From Kuschelorhynchus macadamiae (taxonomy: Eukaryota; Arthropoda; Insecta; Coleoptera; Curculionidae), in contig JAUTXW010000938.1 in assembly GCA_030620095.1 (NCBI GenBank), positions 248,001 to 312,000 on the forward strand: a stretch of 64,000 bases of DNA. Reading direction: 5' to 3'. Of the stretch, positions 14,242 to 26,412 are shown one piece after another. Positions within the stretch are counted from its first letter, which is position 1. Every line of letters starts with the position of its first letter. The notes beneath the pieces were generated by a model. The model worked only from the letters and a program-made list of their open reading frames with translations, had not been told where the DNA came from and searched no databases. Both the position numbers and the translations under genes were made by a program.

Positions 14242-14770
14242 AGAGTATTATTTGGGGTTAAGATGTAAAAAAATAAGCCTTTTTTTAAAATAGAACTTAA
14301 TTATTTTTTCGACACATATATAGATCCTATATATGAAACCCAAACCTCATATTTGCTATATATTGAATTTTTAAATAGTTTTCGTTAACAAACCTCTTGT
14401 TGTTATGTTATAGTGGTGTATTATTTGGGGTTAGGGTCCAGTATAAAACAAAAGTCTATTTTTAAATAGTCGACGTTTCGCAACTTTTATGTTGCATCCT
14501 CAGGACACATATAGAATCTATATCCTGCATGAACCCCATATTATCAGTCTTTACCTACTCTGTTGATCCGCAGATATTTCCCAGATATTAAGTTTCTAAA
14601 TGGTGTTTATTAACAATCTTCTTGTTGTTAAAGTGGTGTATTATTTGGATTTAGGAAATATCTGCAGACCAACGGAGTAGGTAAAGACTGATAAAATGGG
14701 TTTCATGTAGGATATTAAATCTATGTGTCCTGAGGATGCAATGTATCTTAAAAAAGTTGTAGCTTATTGT
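14238..14770. repeat. Direct-plus-inverted repeat cluster resembling Penelope pseudo-LTRs
   Basis: The phrase GTATTATTTGG starts three direct units at about 14246, 14417 and 14638. Units 1 and 2 share GACACATATA and a segment ending AACAA-CTTCTTGTTGTTA. A third copy is inverted: GGAAATATCTGCAGACCAAC at about 14655-14674 is the reverse complement of the segment near 14560-14580, and the inversion continues through GGTAAAGACTGATAA to CCTGAGGATGCA (14729-14740). On the minus strand, 14472-14503 reads CTGAGGA, a 5-bp stem GCAAC/GTTGC, then GAAACGTC, which resembles a hammerhead core. Tandem pseudo-LTRs with an inverted tail and hammerhead motifs are known in Penelope-like elements; the assignment here is inference. 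Confidence 0.5.
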
Positions 14771-16744
14771 TTATGTGTTTTTTTTTGCTATAAATTCTAC
14801 CTAATCTAAATCGTTTAGTATAAGATGATGCATTAGACATAATTTTGCATGTTTCATGGTCAAACCCGCAGGAACCACGAAACATTCTATTTGGTCGCCA
14901 TCAAAGTTAGAACAAATATAGTCAATGGTAGATACTAAAAATTTGTGACTGTGTACATGCATACTAACAAAGATCCGTTATAGCTTACGCAATAGATAAC
15001 TCATTTAAATGGGACGCCTTGAATTGGTCCGGAGATGAATGATCGCCAAAACTATATCATTTCGTGCGCTAACCAATCACTAAATATTAGAAGAGATCTT
15101 GTAGTTAAAAATGAAATATTGAATTTGGCTGATAATCTTATCTTTGGGGTTGGAATTTGATACAAGTTGGCTTGCAATAAAGTTTCTAGGAATAAGCATA
15201 CGTTTTAATAGAAAACAAACTTAGTCCTACAAAAACCTGAATAACTAAATCAAAGAAACAACGCTAAATATTATTTTAATCAAAAAGCAGTTTTAAATCT
15301 ATTAACTTATACAGGAAGAGGAAAATTTTTTTGCTTTTTGAGATACTTGTATATACGATGTAAGTTATTATATTATGACACCCACCTACAGAGTTATTTA
15401 TTAACAAAGATAGAGAAAAAGTGGTATAAGAAATACGTTTATTTTAGTGTATATCCTTAATTTTTATGAAAAGCCATTCTCTACTGATTTGAAAAATATA
15501 TAATATTGGCGCAAGGCGTTAATTAATTATTTTAGTTTAACTGCAACATAACTTGTCATACAAGTCTAAGGTAATGTTACAATATAATGCGAAACTTGTT
15601 ACAGTTAAGCCAAAATAATTGAAAAACGGGTTGCACTAAAGTAGTCAAGTTACATATTTTTGAAATCAGGGAAAAAGAACATTCATAAAAATTATAAAAA
15701 TACAGGGTGTTCGATTTAAAAAAAAACGTCTTCCGTTATATTTTTTAGGGCATATAGATAGGCATGCGTTGGTCGTTTGTTTTTTTATAACGGATTCTGG
15801 CAGTTTAAAAGAAACCCTAAATCCATATTTACACTTTTTCTTTATCTTCGTTAACAAACCCTGTAGATAGGTGTCAAAATATAATGACTCATCCTGTAGA
15901 TTTTTGAAACAAGTCAAAAGTAATTGTCACTTTTTAAGTTAGGTAATCAAAAAGAGGATAAATAATTTCTTCTAATTTCTTAACTAAAATCTTTTTTTTT
16001 TGGGACGAATCTTTTCAAAGCCTGCATCCATTTAGGGGGGCCTGAACGTTTCCGTGTCTTTTTGAATCTACTGCGTAGCTACATTAATCTATTGTACTAA
16101 CATCTAAAGTTAGTTTATATTGAAGCTTTGTCATTAAAATTAATGTTAAAGTCTCTAGTAACAATTAACTTACCCTTCGTTGCCATTTGATTTAAAAGAA
16201 CCTCTAGTCTATCAATTCAGATGCGATAGACTTTTTTTTACCTTAAGATTTTATAATCAGCGATCAGAATGTATCTAGAAAAAACCCATGAAAATCAATA
16301 ATTAAGTTCTAGTTATCGATCTCTAATTAAGCCCGTGATCTTAGTCCTGTATCAAGAAGTATATAATAAGTAAGCCGTACTTAAAAACATCAAGTATTTT
16401 AAGCAATACTTCGATAAGTACATGTTTAATAATTACTATTTAAATTCTGTTACAACTAATTGTTGGCGATCAGCTATGCAAGAATGCTTTATTATAATTT
16501 AGCAAATAAGGCCAAGTTGTGTCAGCGCAAAACCGGACAAGTTTTGCATATTGAACGATGGACATCGTTTTGAATTATGCAAGTTATAAGCGCTGTTAAA
16601 CAATTAAATGCTATCGATGTTAATTAACAAATTATGAAATTACTACAATGCTTGGTCGATTCTAAATATTCATTAGTTCAACAACAGCAAAAATATTTTA
16701 ATGACCGTAACTATTATGCACATAATAGATTTACACGTATTTAT
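14771..16744. other. Non-coding stretch with one transposon-end-like motif
   Basis: No gene is recognised. ACAGGGTGTTCGATTTAAAA at 15702-15721 resembles the recurrent insect transposon terminus CAGGGTGTTCCATTTAAA; related strings occur at about 29040 and 42605. A possible internal CCTGTAGAT repetition follows at about 15860-15900. No opposite end was located. Confidence 0.45.
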
Positions 16745-17215
16745 AAATATTTATTTTTACTTCTTTCATAAAAGGGAAGAATTGTCATGAAATATTCACT
16801 CTTCGGGATTTTTGCACATCTCGAATTTTTCCCATTTGCGTGCGTCGGTCTGGTTGTAACGCAAACACTACTTCTCTGATTGACTTCGGATTTTGAACAA
16901 AAATCGACGGTCATATGGGGATGGAATGGTAGCATTTTTTTGAAAATCCAATATGGCGAAGCAAAATGGCGGCTTTATAAAATGTTGAAAAAATCATTAT
17001 TAAAAAACTACTTATCGAATGAACCTCAAGTTTTGCACGAAATTAGGTATGATGTAAGGATAAAGTGGAAAAATTTTTGGTGTGAAACGTTTATGGCGGA
17101 AGAAAATGGCTGCCTATTCAAATGTTGAAAAATTGAGTACTAAAAAACTACTTAACTAATTAACTTGAAATTTTGCATAAAAGTCGGGTGTAAAACAGGG
17201 ATAAACTAGTAATTA
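16745..17215 (+). repeat. R1 repeat array, locus 3
   Basis: A degenerate head (TTCATAAAAGGGAAGAATTG at about 16765) is followed by about three monomers with boxes at about 16952 (ATATGGCGAAGCAAAATGG) and 17095. The GTCTGTC spacer is short here. The array ends near 17215. Confidence 0.8.
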
Positions 17216-17909
17216 TTGTGTTAATCCTTTTGAGAAAACAAAATGTTCGGTAAAATTTCTGGAATAAAAGTTTCTTTATATGGAAGAAAGATGTTAAATG
17301 ATATATAGCATATGTAAACAACGCTATAAAAAAAATAAATATTAATATTAATATTATAAAGATAAATTAAAAAACAAATTAAAATTTTGTTTTTACCCAC
17401 ATGATCTCTCATACAAAATTCCATTGCAACGAGATAACAAATTTTATAAATCCAGTAATTTGTTTGGTAAATTTAAATAAATTACAGTTTATAGGTTTTG
17501 CATGAACTTAATACCAAATAATTGTATTCACATTTAGGGTGTATTATCTGAACGTAGTAAAATTCTGTAAGGGGAAAGTTTTGGGTAAAGAAGAATTTAC
17601 CAATTTTTTCTAGTTGCAACATTTAAAACTCTTTATGCATGTACCTATTTAGCACTTTTTATAGGCTGGTATTATTTCAATAATATTTTAAACCACTTAT
17701 GGAGACATAGATCGCCGCAGTGTTTCTTTTGAAATAATATATCGATACTCGGATGTTGGCGATAAAAAGTAAGTGCCTTGAAACCAATTTTTTGATAAAG
17801 ATGTACCTAGATCCTATATAGCCCTGCACCAGACTATTATACTAGAATATCTCTTCTACGTAATTAGTGGTTTTCCGTTGTCTTCTACACAGTGGCATCG
17901 TTTGGTGTT
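17216..17909. other. Non-coding spacer with a dispersed 40-bp motif
   Basis: No gene is recognised. At 17570-17610 a motif built on AAGTT-(4 nt)-GTAAAG-AATTTACC-ATTTTTT also occurs at 47175-47216 and 51977-52021, always on the plus strand, so it is probably part of a dispersed element. Confidence 0.45.
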
Positions 17910-18483
17910 CAGGGTGATCCAAATGAGTGTAAAAATGCTTGTCAATTATTATAACACATACATAAATATGAAATTAACTATGAAGTACTTTAAATGTATT
18001 TTTGAAAAAACGTTTGAGCAACAAATATACAAAGATATATGATAAAACTCTTAATATTAATCTTATTTTAAATATAGTGACCTCTATTTTACTAAATTTT
18101 TAGAATCTACGAAAAAAACTAGACAAATTTTATAAAAATATGTTTTATGTAAAAATATGCCAGTTTTCAAAATATCCAAATTATTTTTAACTGCAAAGAC
18201 GGGGTATATTTTTAATGAATAAAAAAATATAATCTATATTAGCTCCTCGAAAATATTTCAGGGCGTACTTAAATATTTACCCAAATATTAAAATGAACTA
18301 TATTATTTTTATTTATTTAATAATATATATTTTTTTCTTTCCTTCAGAGATATAAGAAATTATTGATTTTGATAGATTCGGAATTCTTCATTAAAATCCC
18401 AGTTAATTTATATTTAATATTTCTTCTATGTATTATAACAACGCAAAATATTGAACATTTTTGCTCTCCTGTGGATCACCTTG
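17910..18483. mobile_element. MITE-like element with CAGGGTGATCCA ends
   Basis: The left end CAGGGTGATCCA (17910-17921) matches the reverse complement of the right end (18472-18483) with one mismatch. The similarity continues inward through GAG-G-AAAAATG and further AT-rich sequence for about 60 bp. The element is about 574 bp with no coding capacity. A clear target duplication was not seen, so the superfamily is undetermined. Confidence 0.55.
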
Positions 18484-19835
18484 TATGATAAGTAAAAAGC
18501 CTAGTTTCTGATCGCAGCCGACCCCAAAAGTCCACGAACTGAGTCGTTACTTTGTTATCCTAGCAACGAAAGGCAACACTGGACTAGGCATCCTGAGCAC
18601 TTAAAAATGCTTGTCACCAGGACGTATTTTTGTTTATAGTGGCTCTTACCCAATCTGTTGCCCCTTCAGGATATTTTTACTAAGCGGTTAAAAAACCGAA
18701 AGTTGGAATATGTGGTGGAACAAAGGTGGACAAAAAAATTGCGATGGATCTTCTGTTCTTGCTCCGTTTGGCAGAATATAAATCGAGCCTGCATTAGGAA
18801 TGCTGGGGTACTCTTTGGGTGTGAGAGGTCGTACGTAAATTATTAAGCGAGAACTTCGAGCAAGGAATTAAATTTCTTGTGTTGGTAGTTCTTAATTTTA
18901 TCAGGTCCTAGTTTTTTCTGTCTCTTTCTGTTCTTGTTCAGGTGGCATCCATCTTATGCTCCTTTGGCTCGACCCCAATATTGGACCTGCGTTCCTTGAG
19001 GTGTTCTTTTTCTGGCAGCTTGATTTCACCCTTATGCTCGTTATTATCATACTCTCTGTAAAATTGCTTGGTTATTGTTAAAAAGCTGATCCAGTCTTTT
19101 GTGACTTTAGCATTTAGGTATCTTCTAAGCCGTTTTGACTTAGCCTTTTTGATGATTGATCACTGTTTCAATATTTTGTTAATCTTCCCGATTCCAATCG
19201 AATATTCTAGATTGCTTTTTATAACCTCAGCTGCTAAACACATTTTCATTGAGTGGCTCGTTTAGCGTTGTTGTTGGAAATTTCTAACTGCTGTTTTTAC
19301 TTCGAAGTACAGCACAGGGGACCAAAGTGTGCAACCTGTCTGGTGAGTAATCAGATTGACGGCAGCTATAATTCTAATGGTGTTCTTGTTACTTCGAAGT
19401 TTTGGCATCTTGGGCTTATGCATTGGACTCTCATCAGCTTATAAGATGATTATAAATTGGTTGATCATCTTCATGGTTTTATCTATTACGCTAGTTGTTC
19501 TGATAGTCGTATTCGATATCCTGCTCGCAATTTTTGGGATTGTATAGGTCACGATGGAGATGCGCTTGTTTATGTTTAGGATATTCTTTATCAGCTGCTA
19601 GATGTTATTTCCGAGTCTGATTCTCATTTCGTTGTAAGTTGATGTCTTCTTTCCCTTTAAATTATTGTTGATTTTCACCCTCTGGGTTGGTCTGCGATAC
19701 GATGTAGATCAGGACACTTTTTGATAAAGGCCCTATGAAGGGTATACCGATAGGTCGTCATGGCGGTCTAAAATTTCATTATTTTTAAATAATAGCATAT
19801 AATAAAAAAATTGTTTCAACCGCTTTTTAAAGGAG
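18484..19835. other. Unidentified stretch, possibly decayed coding sequence on the minus strand
   Basis: Base composition is less AT-rich than its surroundings. On the minus strand, several segments of 50-65 codons stay open in different frames (about 19470-19560, 19270-19430 and 18960-19150), one lysine/glutamate-rich and one reading TGCTLWSPVLYFEVKTAV. I do not recognise the product. It may be a decayed transposon or viral-like gene, or chance. Confidence 0.25.
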
Positions 19836-19989
19836 GAACGACACTAAAAAATATCTACTTTTTTGGGGGAAAGTCTACCCCCAGCAAACTAAAAAATAAA
19901 ACACTAAGAGCAGTAGATCACTTATGATATAAAACATAAGTTGTTTGGATAAGTGGTTTTTTTAGTAATAATTTGTTTAACATTTGACT
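19836..19989 (+). repeat. 155-bp dispersed module, copy 1
   Basis: It starts GAACGACACTAAAAAATATC and ends AACATTTGACT. A second copy at 26413-26564 differs at only a few positions. The last 45 bp or so (GGATAAGTGG...TAGTAATAATT...AACATTTGACT) match the reverse complement of an R1 monomer edge, so the module seems to be attached to R1 in the minus sense. In this copy no further R1 sequence follows. Confidence 0.8.
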
Positions 19990-20133
19990 CCAGCTGTTTG
20001 TAAGGAGTCGATGTTGGATTCCTTAGTAGTCATACGTGACATCACCCTGCTTCCATCGCTAGTCAAGGAGGATACGTATTTATAATAAGTATTTAGTATT
20101 TATTATAATAAGTATTTATTGTAATAAGTTTTT

Positions 20134-20165
<32 letters not shown>

Positions 20166-21127
20166 CAATATTTATTTTCAATATACGTAACAAATTAAGA
20201 AAAAAGTACATATTCATAACCTTAGAATAAATATTGAGAAAAAAAAACCTTATAACATATTACAAAAAAAAATGTAAATAATTTTAATTGCCCAAAATTG
20301 CGTAAACCCTATGAGAAAGGGTTTGTCTGCACCTTGAGCACATCTCTGTTATTATTACTAATACTATGTATAGTGATAAAATTAAGGGAATATACCGTTT
20401 TATACATATATACATATAAATGTTTATACAAAAATAGTATATAACACAGTGAAACATCAGGAAATAAGCAAAAAAAGAAAGTTCGCTAAATTATTGTAAT
20501 GGAAGCTTGCAATAGCCATTTAGATAATAGCTTCTTAAAATTAGCTTGCTTGCTTTTTCTTTTTAGGTGAATAGGTAACAAATTGTAAATCTTATAACCA
20601 ATAATAGGAATACACAATGTTTTCATCCCGACGAAAACGTGTCATTCGCCCCTGGTTATCAATATTCTGAGTGATGTTTATTTGACTTAATACTTGAAGT
20701 AATGAAGCTTTATAAAACAAATACCTAATCTTAAATAACTTAGATGTGTTAAAGAGATCATGTGTAGGAAATCAAGGTGGAAGATTATACATTAATTTTA
20801 TAATTCTTTTTTGTATAATATTTAAGGGATTTAAGGAGTTTTCAAAGGCACCTCCTCATGCTACGATACCATAAGTTAAATGGGATTGTATAAGTACATA
20901 ATAGATTTGATCTTAAATCAGTATTGCTTAATATAGGTTTAAGATATTTAAATAAGTATAGTAGGGATCTAAGTTTTTTTGTTAAGTTCTGAATGTGTTT
21001 ATCCCACTTTAGATTTGAATCGAGTGATATTCCCAAATATTTTGCCTCAGTTTTACTGTCTAATTTACATACTACAGCATTTTGTTTCGATGTTAGCGGA
21101 ATATTTATTGTTTTATTAACTGGCTGT

Positions 21128-21808
21128 TTATCGCTGTGAAGTGAAAAAGGTTTTTTTCAGGTTAATGGTTAATAAATTTTGATCGAACCATTCTGTAATA
21201 AGTTTCATATCAGTGATTATTCCCTGTTCTACATTTTCCCAGGTAGGACCTTCCACGCAAAGAACAGTGTCATCAGCAAATGAAATAATTGTTCCGGAAC
21301 ATCCAAGAGAAAATAGATCGTTAATGTAAACCAAAAATAATAAGGGACCTAGGACAGTTCCTTGTGGTATTCCGTAAACAACAATCATAGGATCACTAGT
21401 AACGTCATTAATTTGCACCATTTGTTGTCTGTCAGTAAGATAACTATTTAATAAGGAGTGTGCTGGTCTACGTATACCCATAAAATATAGTTTGCTCAAA
21501 AGCTCGCGATGACTGACAGTATCAAAAGCCTTTGCCAAATCCACAAATACGGCAGCACAAGGTTTTTTTTCATCTAGGCTTGTAGTTATTTTGTCCACAA
21601 GGAGAACGATTGCATCACTTGTAGATTTGTTTTTTGTGAAACCAAATTGAAATTCAGAAAGGATTTTATTTTTACTAAAACAACCAACTAGTCTTTCTTT
21701 CAGGGCATTTTCGAAAATTTTACAGATATTTGAAATCAAACTAATAGGTCGATAGTTACACGCTTGATTTTTTTCTCCCTGCTTGAAAATTGGTTTTATT
21801 AACGCCAT
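21128..21808 (-). pseudogene. LINE reverse transcriptase domain
   Basis: This is 226 uninterrupted codons covering the RT fingers and palm. In order one sees NYRPISLISNICKIFE, FGFTKNKSTSDA, motif A VFVDLAKAFDTVSH (catalytic Asp in VDLAKAFD), motif B GIPQGTVLGPLLFLVYINDL and motif C FADDT. The frame then breaks in a T-run just after NLKKT, and the continuation is visible downstream as LGISLDSNLKWDKHI and following (about 21040-20840). The domain would copy the element's own RNA at a nicked target, but the broken frame makes this copy inactive. It belongs to the LINE spanning 20135-24045. Confidence 0.85.
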
Positions 21809-22492
21809 TTTAAAATGTTTCGGACAAATGCACTTTGAGAATATAAGATATTTTAGTGGATTAGCAATTATTTTGAACGTTTCTTTAAGGACAGATACGT
21901 TTTATCAAATCATGGAGATGAATCATTTTTCATTTAAAAGAACTTAAGTGAGTTTTAATTTTTGTTCTTTTGTGGTTATTTTTTCTGTTATTTAATATAT
22001 CGGATGCCAGTCTTGATCCGATTGTTGTAAAATAAGTATTAAAAATGTGTACTATTTTGTTTAACTGGGTTTCGATAATATTATTTTCATTTAAAAGTTC
22101 TGTAATCTTATTCATCGTTTTTGTTTTGTGCATGTTTAAATACTCATTTATAGTTTCCCATAACTTTTTTGGATTATTTTGATTCGAATTTATAATATTT
22201 TTATAATGTCTTTTTTTAAATCCGTTAGAAGTTTGTTAATCTTATTTCTATAAACTTTATATTGATGCTATAGCTGCTCCTCTTGCGTTTTCTTATATTT
22301 TTGGTATATTTTATCTCTAATTCTAATAGACTCTAGTAATCCTGAAGTAATCCATGGCTTTTTATATTTTTTGTAATAGTTGATTTTTCTATCGCCATAT
22401 TGAAGATTTTAACAAACGAATCGCACACATAATCTACGTTGTCAGATAAGTAGAGTTCATTGAAATTTGATTCTGCCAAATTTTATTAAGTT

Positions 22493-23374
22493 TCATATAA
22501 TTCGCAATTTTTTTTTTACTTTAATAGAGCGATTTTTTGGTTGGTTTTGTAAAGCAAATTTTAATATAGGTGGATAATTATCGGTAATTTTGGACTGTAA
22601 TACCAAAGGTAATAAAGATTTTTTATCTATGCTATTACTTTTTATAAATATATGGTCAATGCACGTTTTTGAATTACTTTCTACTCTAGTGTATGTATTA
22701 ATTAATAAGATAAATCCCTTTTCATATAATATATTAAGATAGATTTGCGTGTCCTGTGACACATCAAAAAGATTAATATTTATATCACCAACTAAAATTT
22801 CAGTATCGTTGTTTGCTTTATTTGTTAGATAATACGTCAAGTCAATATTAAATTGGTCAGTGGGAACCGAGGGTGGCTTATATATCCCCGTTATTGAAAT
22901 AACTTTTCCCTGATTTTTTATATTTAGTCTTATACATTTTACATACATTATTCAAGAATTTCATAATCATAAATAAAATTATTTTTTATATTTTAATATT
23001 ACCAAAGTTGTATATTTTAGAGTAACCCTGTATATTGAATAAATCAATGTTGGGCAATTTCCACGTCTCCGTCAAAATTATAACATCATGTGTAGTACCC
23101 AAAGCGTCAAGCATAACCTCAAGTTGATTAAAGTTTTTTGTAAACTTCTAATATTACTGTGAAATATGTCAAAATTATTTTCATTTTCATGTTTTTTAAA
23201 AACGTCATGCATATCTGTTATACATTTTATTTCATTACTTTTAAATTCAAAAGAACTAAAATCTCGAAGGTAGTCGTTAGTAGAATAGTTTTTGTTACTT
23301 CCCGTCGATTTCTGGTTGTAGTTGAAGAATTTCGTAGGATTTCTTTTGGATGTTCGGACGTAGTCTCTTTGCAC
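22493..23374 (-). pseudogene. LINE apurinic-like endonuclease domain, frameshifted
   Basis: Two reading-frame pieces make up the domain. The first (23374-23078) holds NFDIFHSNIRSLQK, the N-terminal beta strand with the metal-binding Asn, and then leaves frame in an A/T run. The second (22948-22493) holds ITGIYKPPS, EILVGDININL (the GD.N motif) and TCIDHIFIKS, followed by the region where the terminal SDH-type motif is expected; here it reads TDNYPPIL. Such domains nick the target DNA before reverse transcription. The copy is non-functional because of the frameshifts. Confidence 0.75.
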
Positions 23375-23624
23375 CGGCGATCTGTCACTTCCTAACTGTT
23401 TTTGATTGCTTTCGTTGATAGTTTGTGGTTACTTTTCGGGTTCTTCGGCGGGAGAGTCACTCACCTCTAGATTCTGATTTTCAATGTCCTTCAAATCACT
23501 GACCGTGTAGACTTGCTTATTTACTGTTAACTTAGTATCCTTTATTTTCGCTTCCAACTTTTGGGTACGTGCCACTAATAGATGTTTCCGTAAAAGCTTC
23601 TATGGCTATCACACAAATCATTCG

Positions 23625-24023
23625 CTATGGAAATACCTTGGTCTTGAAGAATTTTAAGCTTCTCGGGGTTGCGGAAAACCGTAGATTTTTTAGAAACGAT
23701 ATAAAATCTATAATGACAGACTGTTTATTAGACTTACCAATTTTATAGATATCGTTTATATCTTGACTTTGAATACTTAATTCAAGTGTAGAATTTATCG
23801 TTTGTATAGCGGTGGTTAATAGATGTTCTTGTGATGTTTCGGGAAAGCCAAAGATAATCACGTTGTTTTTTCTTGCTTTTCTCTCATGCAGTTGACGTTT
23901 AATTTCCGACGTCTGAATGTCATTTGCCTGTATAAGCAAATTGTACAGTAACACTTGATCTGCCGGTAACTTGCTCGAATCAACAGTAGATATCTCTTTT
24001 AAAGCAAATATTAGACTAACCAC
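23625..24023 (-). pseudogene. LINE ORF1-like RNA-binding segment
   Basis: This is a 132-codon open stretch whose middle reads KARKNNVIIFGFPETSQ, then IYKIGKSNKQSVIIDF. The pattern of a charged helix followed by NNVIIFG and a later VII.F strand is the usual layout of the RRM-like fold in ORF1 proteins of insect LINEs, which bind element RNA. It lies directly upstream of the endonuclease frame on the same strand. The start is not certain, and the segment between 23374 and 23625 is broken. Confidence 0.55.
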
Positions 24024-24045
24024 TGGTGAAAAAAGACTTGTTCAC

Positions 24046-25179
24046 TTGATCGGCGGCTACTATGGTTGCTATTGTTAGTAAATTACAGTACTTACAATGT
24101 TTGTATAAGCTTTGGAGTTATTCTCGACACAAAATTATTTCACACACAAGTGATACAACATATACAGCACTAGACAAAAGAAAAAAACGGAATTTTTTGA
24201 TCACTTTAACCCTATGAAAACCAGAAATTTAACAGAGCGAACGCTTGTACGACTGAACGATATGTTTATATATAGATTGTAGCTAATTTAACACATACGA
24301 CCCTCTACCCGTTTTACCTGCGACAAGAGATTTCGATGGTCTAATGCCGATTCACCCCGTTTTTTTCGTAAATCGTACATTTCAAAAATGGAGTTTGCAT
24401 ATCATACCTATTGACAGGTGGTAGCAGGTAGCATTCTAGCCGCCCCTAACATCAAGTTCATAGGCTTGTTTATTAGCTGGTGACCCTCGAAAACCCCTTT
24501 TGAGGCAAGGACCGCTAATCTTTAGTCTAAATAGTCTAATATTATTAAAATCCTCACTGCAACTTTCCCAAGATAATAACATAAAATGCAAAAAGAACAC
24601 CTTGTATATGCATTATTATTTTGCACAAATATTTTAATCTTTATATTTAAATTAGCACCAATAAAATAATAAAGTTTAAAACCGCTTTTTATTCCCATTA
24701 TTTAAATACTTACCGGTAATAAAATACTGAATATGCTTGCATATTTTATTGGTTAGCTAAACATTTGTAACATTAATTGGTAATTATAATTGATCAGAGA
24801 TTAAATATTGTTTTAGAAGTTTTGCATTCATTAATATCTTAAATAGGGTTTTGGTTCTATATGCTTCCGCCGGTATGCTTTTTATTTCTGTAGTTCCGTG
24901 TATTTTTGTGATATGTCTTTTGATTGCTTGTTCAGCCTAATATGTCGATTGGTAGCTTATGAGCATTATTGGGTCTGTTGTCGTAATTGTTCAGACAGTT
25001 AGGGAGTTGTTTTGTATGTCTATTTTTGTTTAGTATTATGCCCTGCAGTTAGTATTTGCAAGTCTTTACGTAGAGGCACCTTTTTGGCATAATACGGCAG
25101 AAGTATTGTGCTTTTCAAATATGGTATTTCTAAAACCCGACAAAGCTGATTAGTGACTTTTTTATCCAACAAATTACTT
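24046..25179. other. Non-coding AT-rich stretch
   Basis: No gene is recognised. CAGCACTAGACAAAAG at about 24168 resembles Tc1-like transposon ends, but no inverted partner was found. Confidence 0.4.
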
Positions 25180-25290
25180 CCCTCGTAAGAAGGAGTATTG
25201 TAATCAAGAAAAGATCACCTTCGCAATTTTAGATACACAGAAACGTGTGTTTCCATGTTCGTCGGTCTGTCTATGCTCGGCATAAGGCAA
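25180..25290 (+). repeat. R1 fragment, head and spacer only
   Basis: It has the R1 head CTTCCCTCGTAAGAAGGAGT followed by TATTGTAATC, a shortened spacer with GTCGGTCTGTCTATG (about 25260), and CGGCATA. Monomers are absent, so this is a truncated copy. Confidence 0.7.
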
Positions 25291-26412
25291 CCAACACTTA
25301 GGAATTCTTCTCTACAAGACGTACTTTTAATAACATGGAAATATTACTAACTTAATAAATCTTTAGTTAAGAAGCCTATTTATTATATCCTTTTTAAGAA
25401 GCCTTAATTCAGACGAAATTAAAATGTACTCTTTATCATACCGTAATACTTTTATATGATGGTTTTCTTACGATGACCGATATCTTTTTGAACTGATGTA
25501 CTCATTGTCATATTAAATTCTTGCTGGTACAACAGGACATAATGTGTTACATTATCACAGATTACGCCTACCAGATGGGAAAGTGTTGATATTCTCCATA
25601 TACCCAAACTCAGAGATCACGTCGCGGAGACCGGCGAAAAATCGTGTATCACGGCGTGGAATATATGATACCTAAACTCGGGAATAATTGCGGAATTGTA
25701 GAACTTTTTTTATAGTTTATTGTTTTAACCACATAAGTAAGTGGATTATTCAGGGTGGTAATGTACGACTGACCCACATATTAAAGAAATTATCTTAGAT
25801 ATAATTACTATGATTAAAGTGTGCCTTTTAAACGACTTAAGAGGGTGAATTATTCGAGTTTTGGCATCGTTATAATACCGATCTACTGATGCAACAAACC
25901 AAATAAAATTTTTGTTTAATTACTTTCGTAAATAGATCATTAGCAAATTGCAAATAATAACAAAATTTTTCATACATTAAGTTACTTAGAATGAAATTAT
26001 TTACGTAACGTCATAATTTGTGCCCTACCTCGTTACGTGAAAAGGTATGAAAATAGCCTATAATGTTAAATACAAAAGTTGCTATAACAAGAACTTTTGG
26101 TTTTTAATATGGATAGTACTGAAGATTTAAATTGTTGCACGCAACTGTGATCTGCTACCACTGATTCAAATATGTAAAATATTGGATACTTGACTAAAAA
26201 ACCGTAAAAGAACAAACAGTTTGGTTTTATTATAATATTATTGGTATAAAAAGAATTGCTAACATAATAAGACCTTTAAGAAGAAAACTATTTTTGTGTT
26301 TTACGGCACCATTATAATGAAAAATTAAAATACTAAAAAAAAATGTTATTTACTTACCTTGAAATTTTAATCTGTAGTGTTTAGTTTTGAGTCTACTTTG
26401 AAGGTACCCGAC
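25291..26412. other. Non-coding AT-rich stretch
   Basis: No gene is recognised. A 29-bp segment at about 25550-25580 is, in reverse complement, nearly the same as one at 27563-27592 (CATCTGGT-GGCGTAATCTGTGA), which points to a shared but unidentified repeat. Confidence 0.4.

Larger units (their letters stand above)
20135..24045 (-). mobile_element. Decayed minus-strand LINE with ORF1, endonuclease and RT
   Basis: The element reads right to left: an ORF1-like segment (24023-23625), an endonuclease (about 23230-22500), a linker (22133-21930), an RT (21808-21128) and a C-terminal region (about 21040-20840). Its 3' end has AATAAATATTG on the minus strand followed by an (ATT)n tail at about 20137-20160. 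Frames are interrupted at least five times, several in homopolymer runs. Domain order and motifs fit the CR1/Jockey group of non-LTR retrotransposons; the clade is not resolved. The 5' end is not sharply defined. Confidence 0.85.

Noticed and set aside
14472..14503. Functional hammerhead ribozyme
   Set aside because: The CTGAGGA and GAAA boxes are in order, but there is an extra base at stem II and no visible stem III with a cleavage triplet. Reported only as hammerhead-like.
15702..15721. ACAGGGTGTTCGATTTAAAA as one end of a defined transposon
   Set aside because: The motif is suggestive, but no matching inverted end or target duplication was found nearby.
24168..24183. CAGCACTAGACAAAAG as a Tc1-like transposon end
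   Set aside because: No inverted partner in the following few kilobases.
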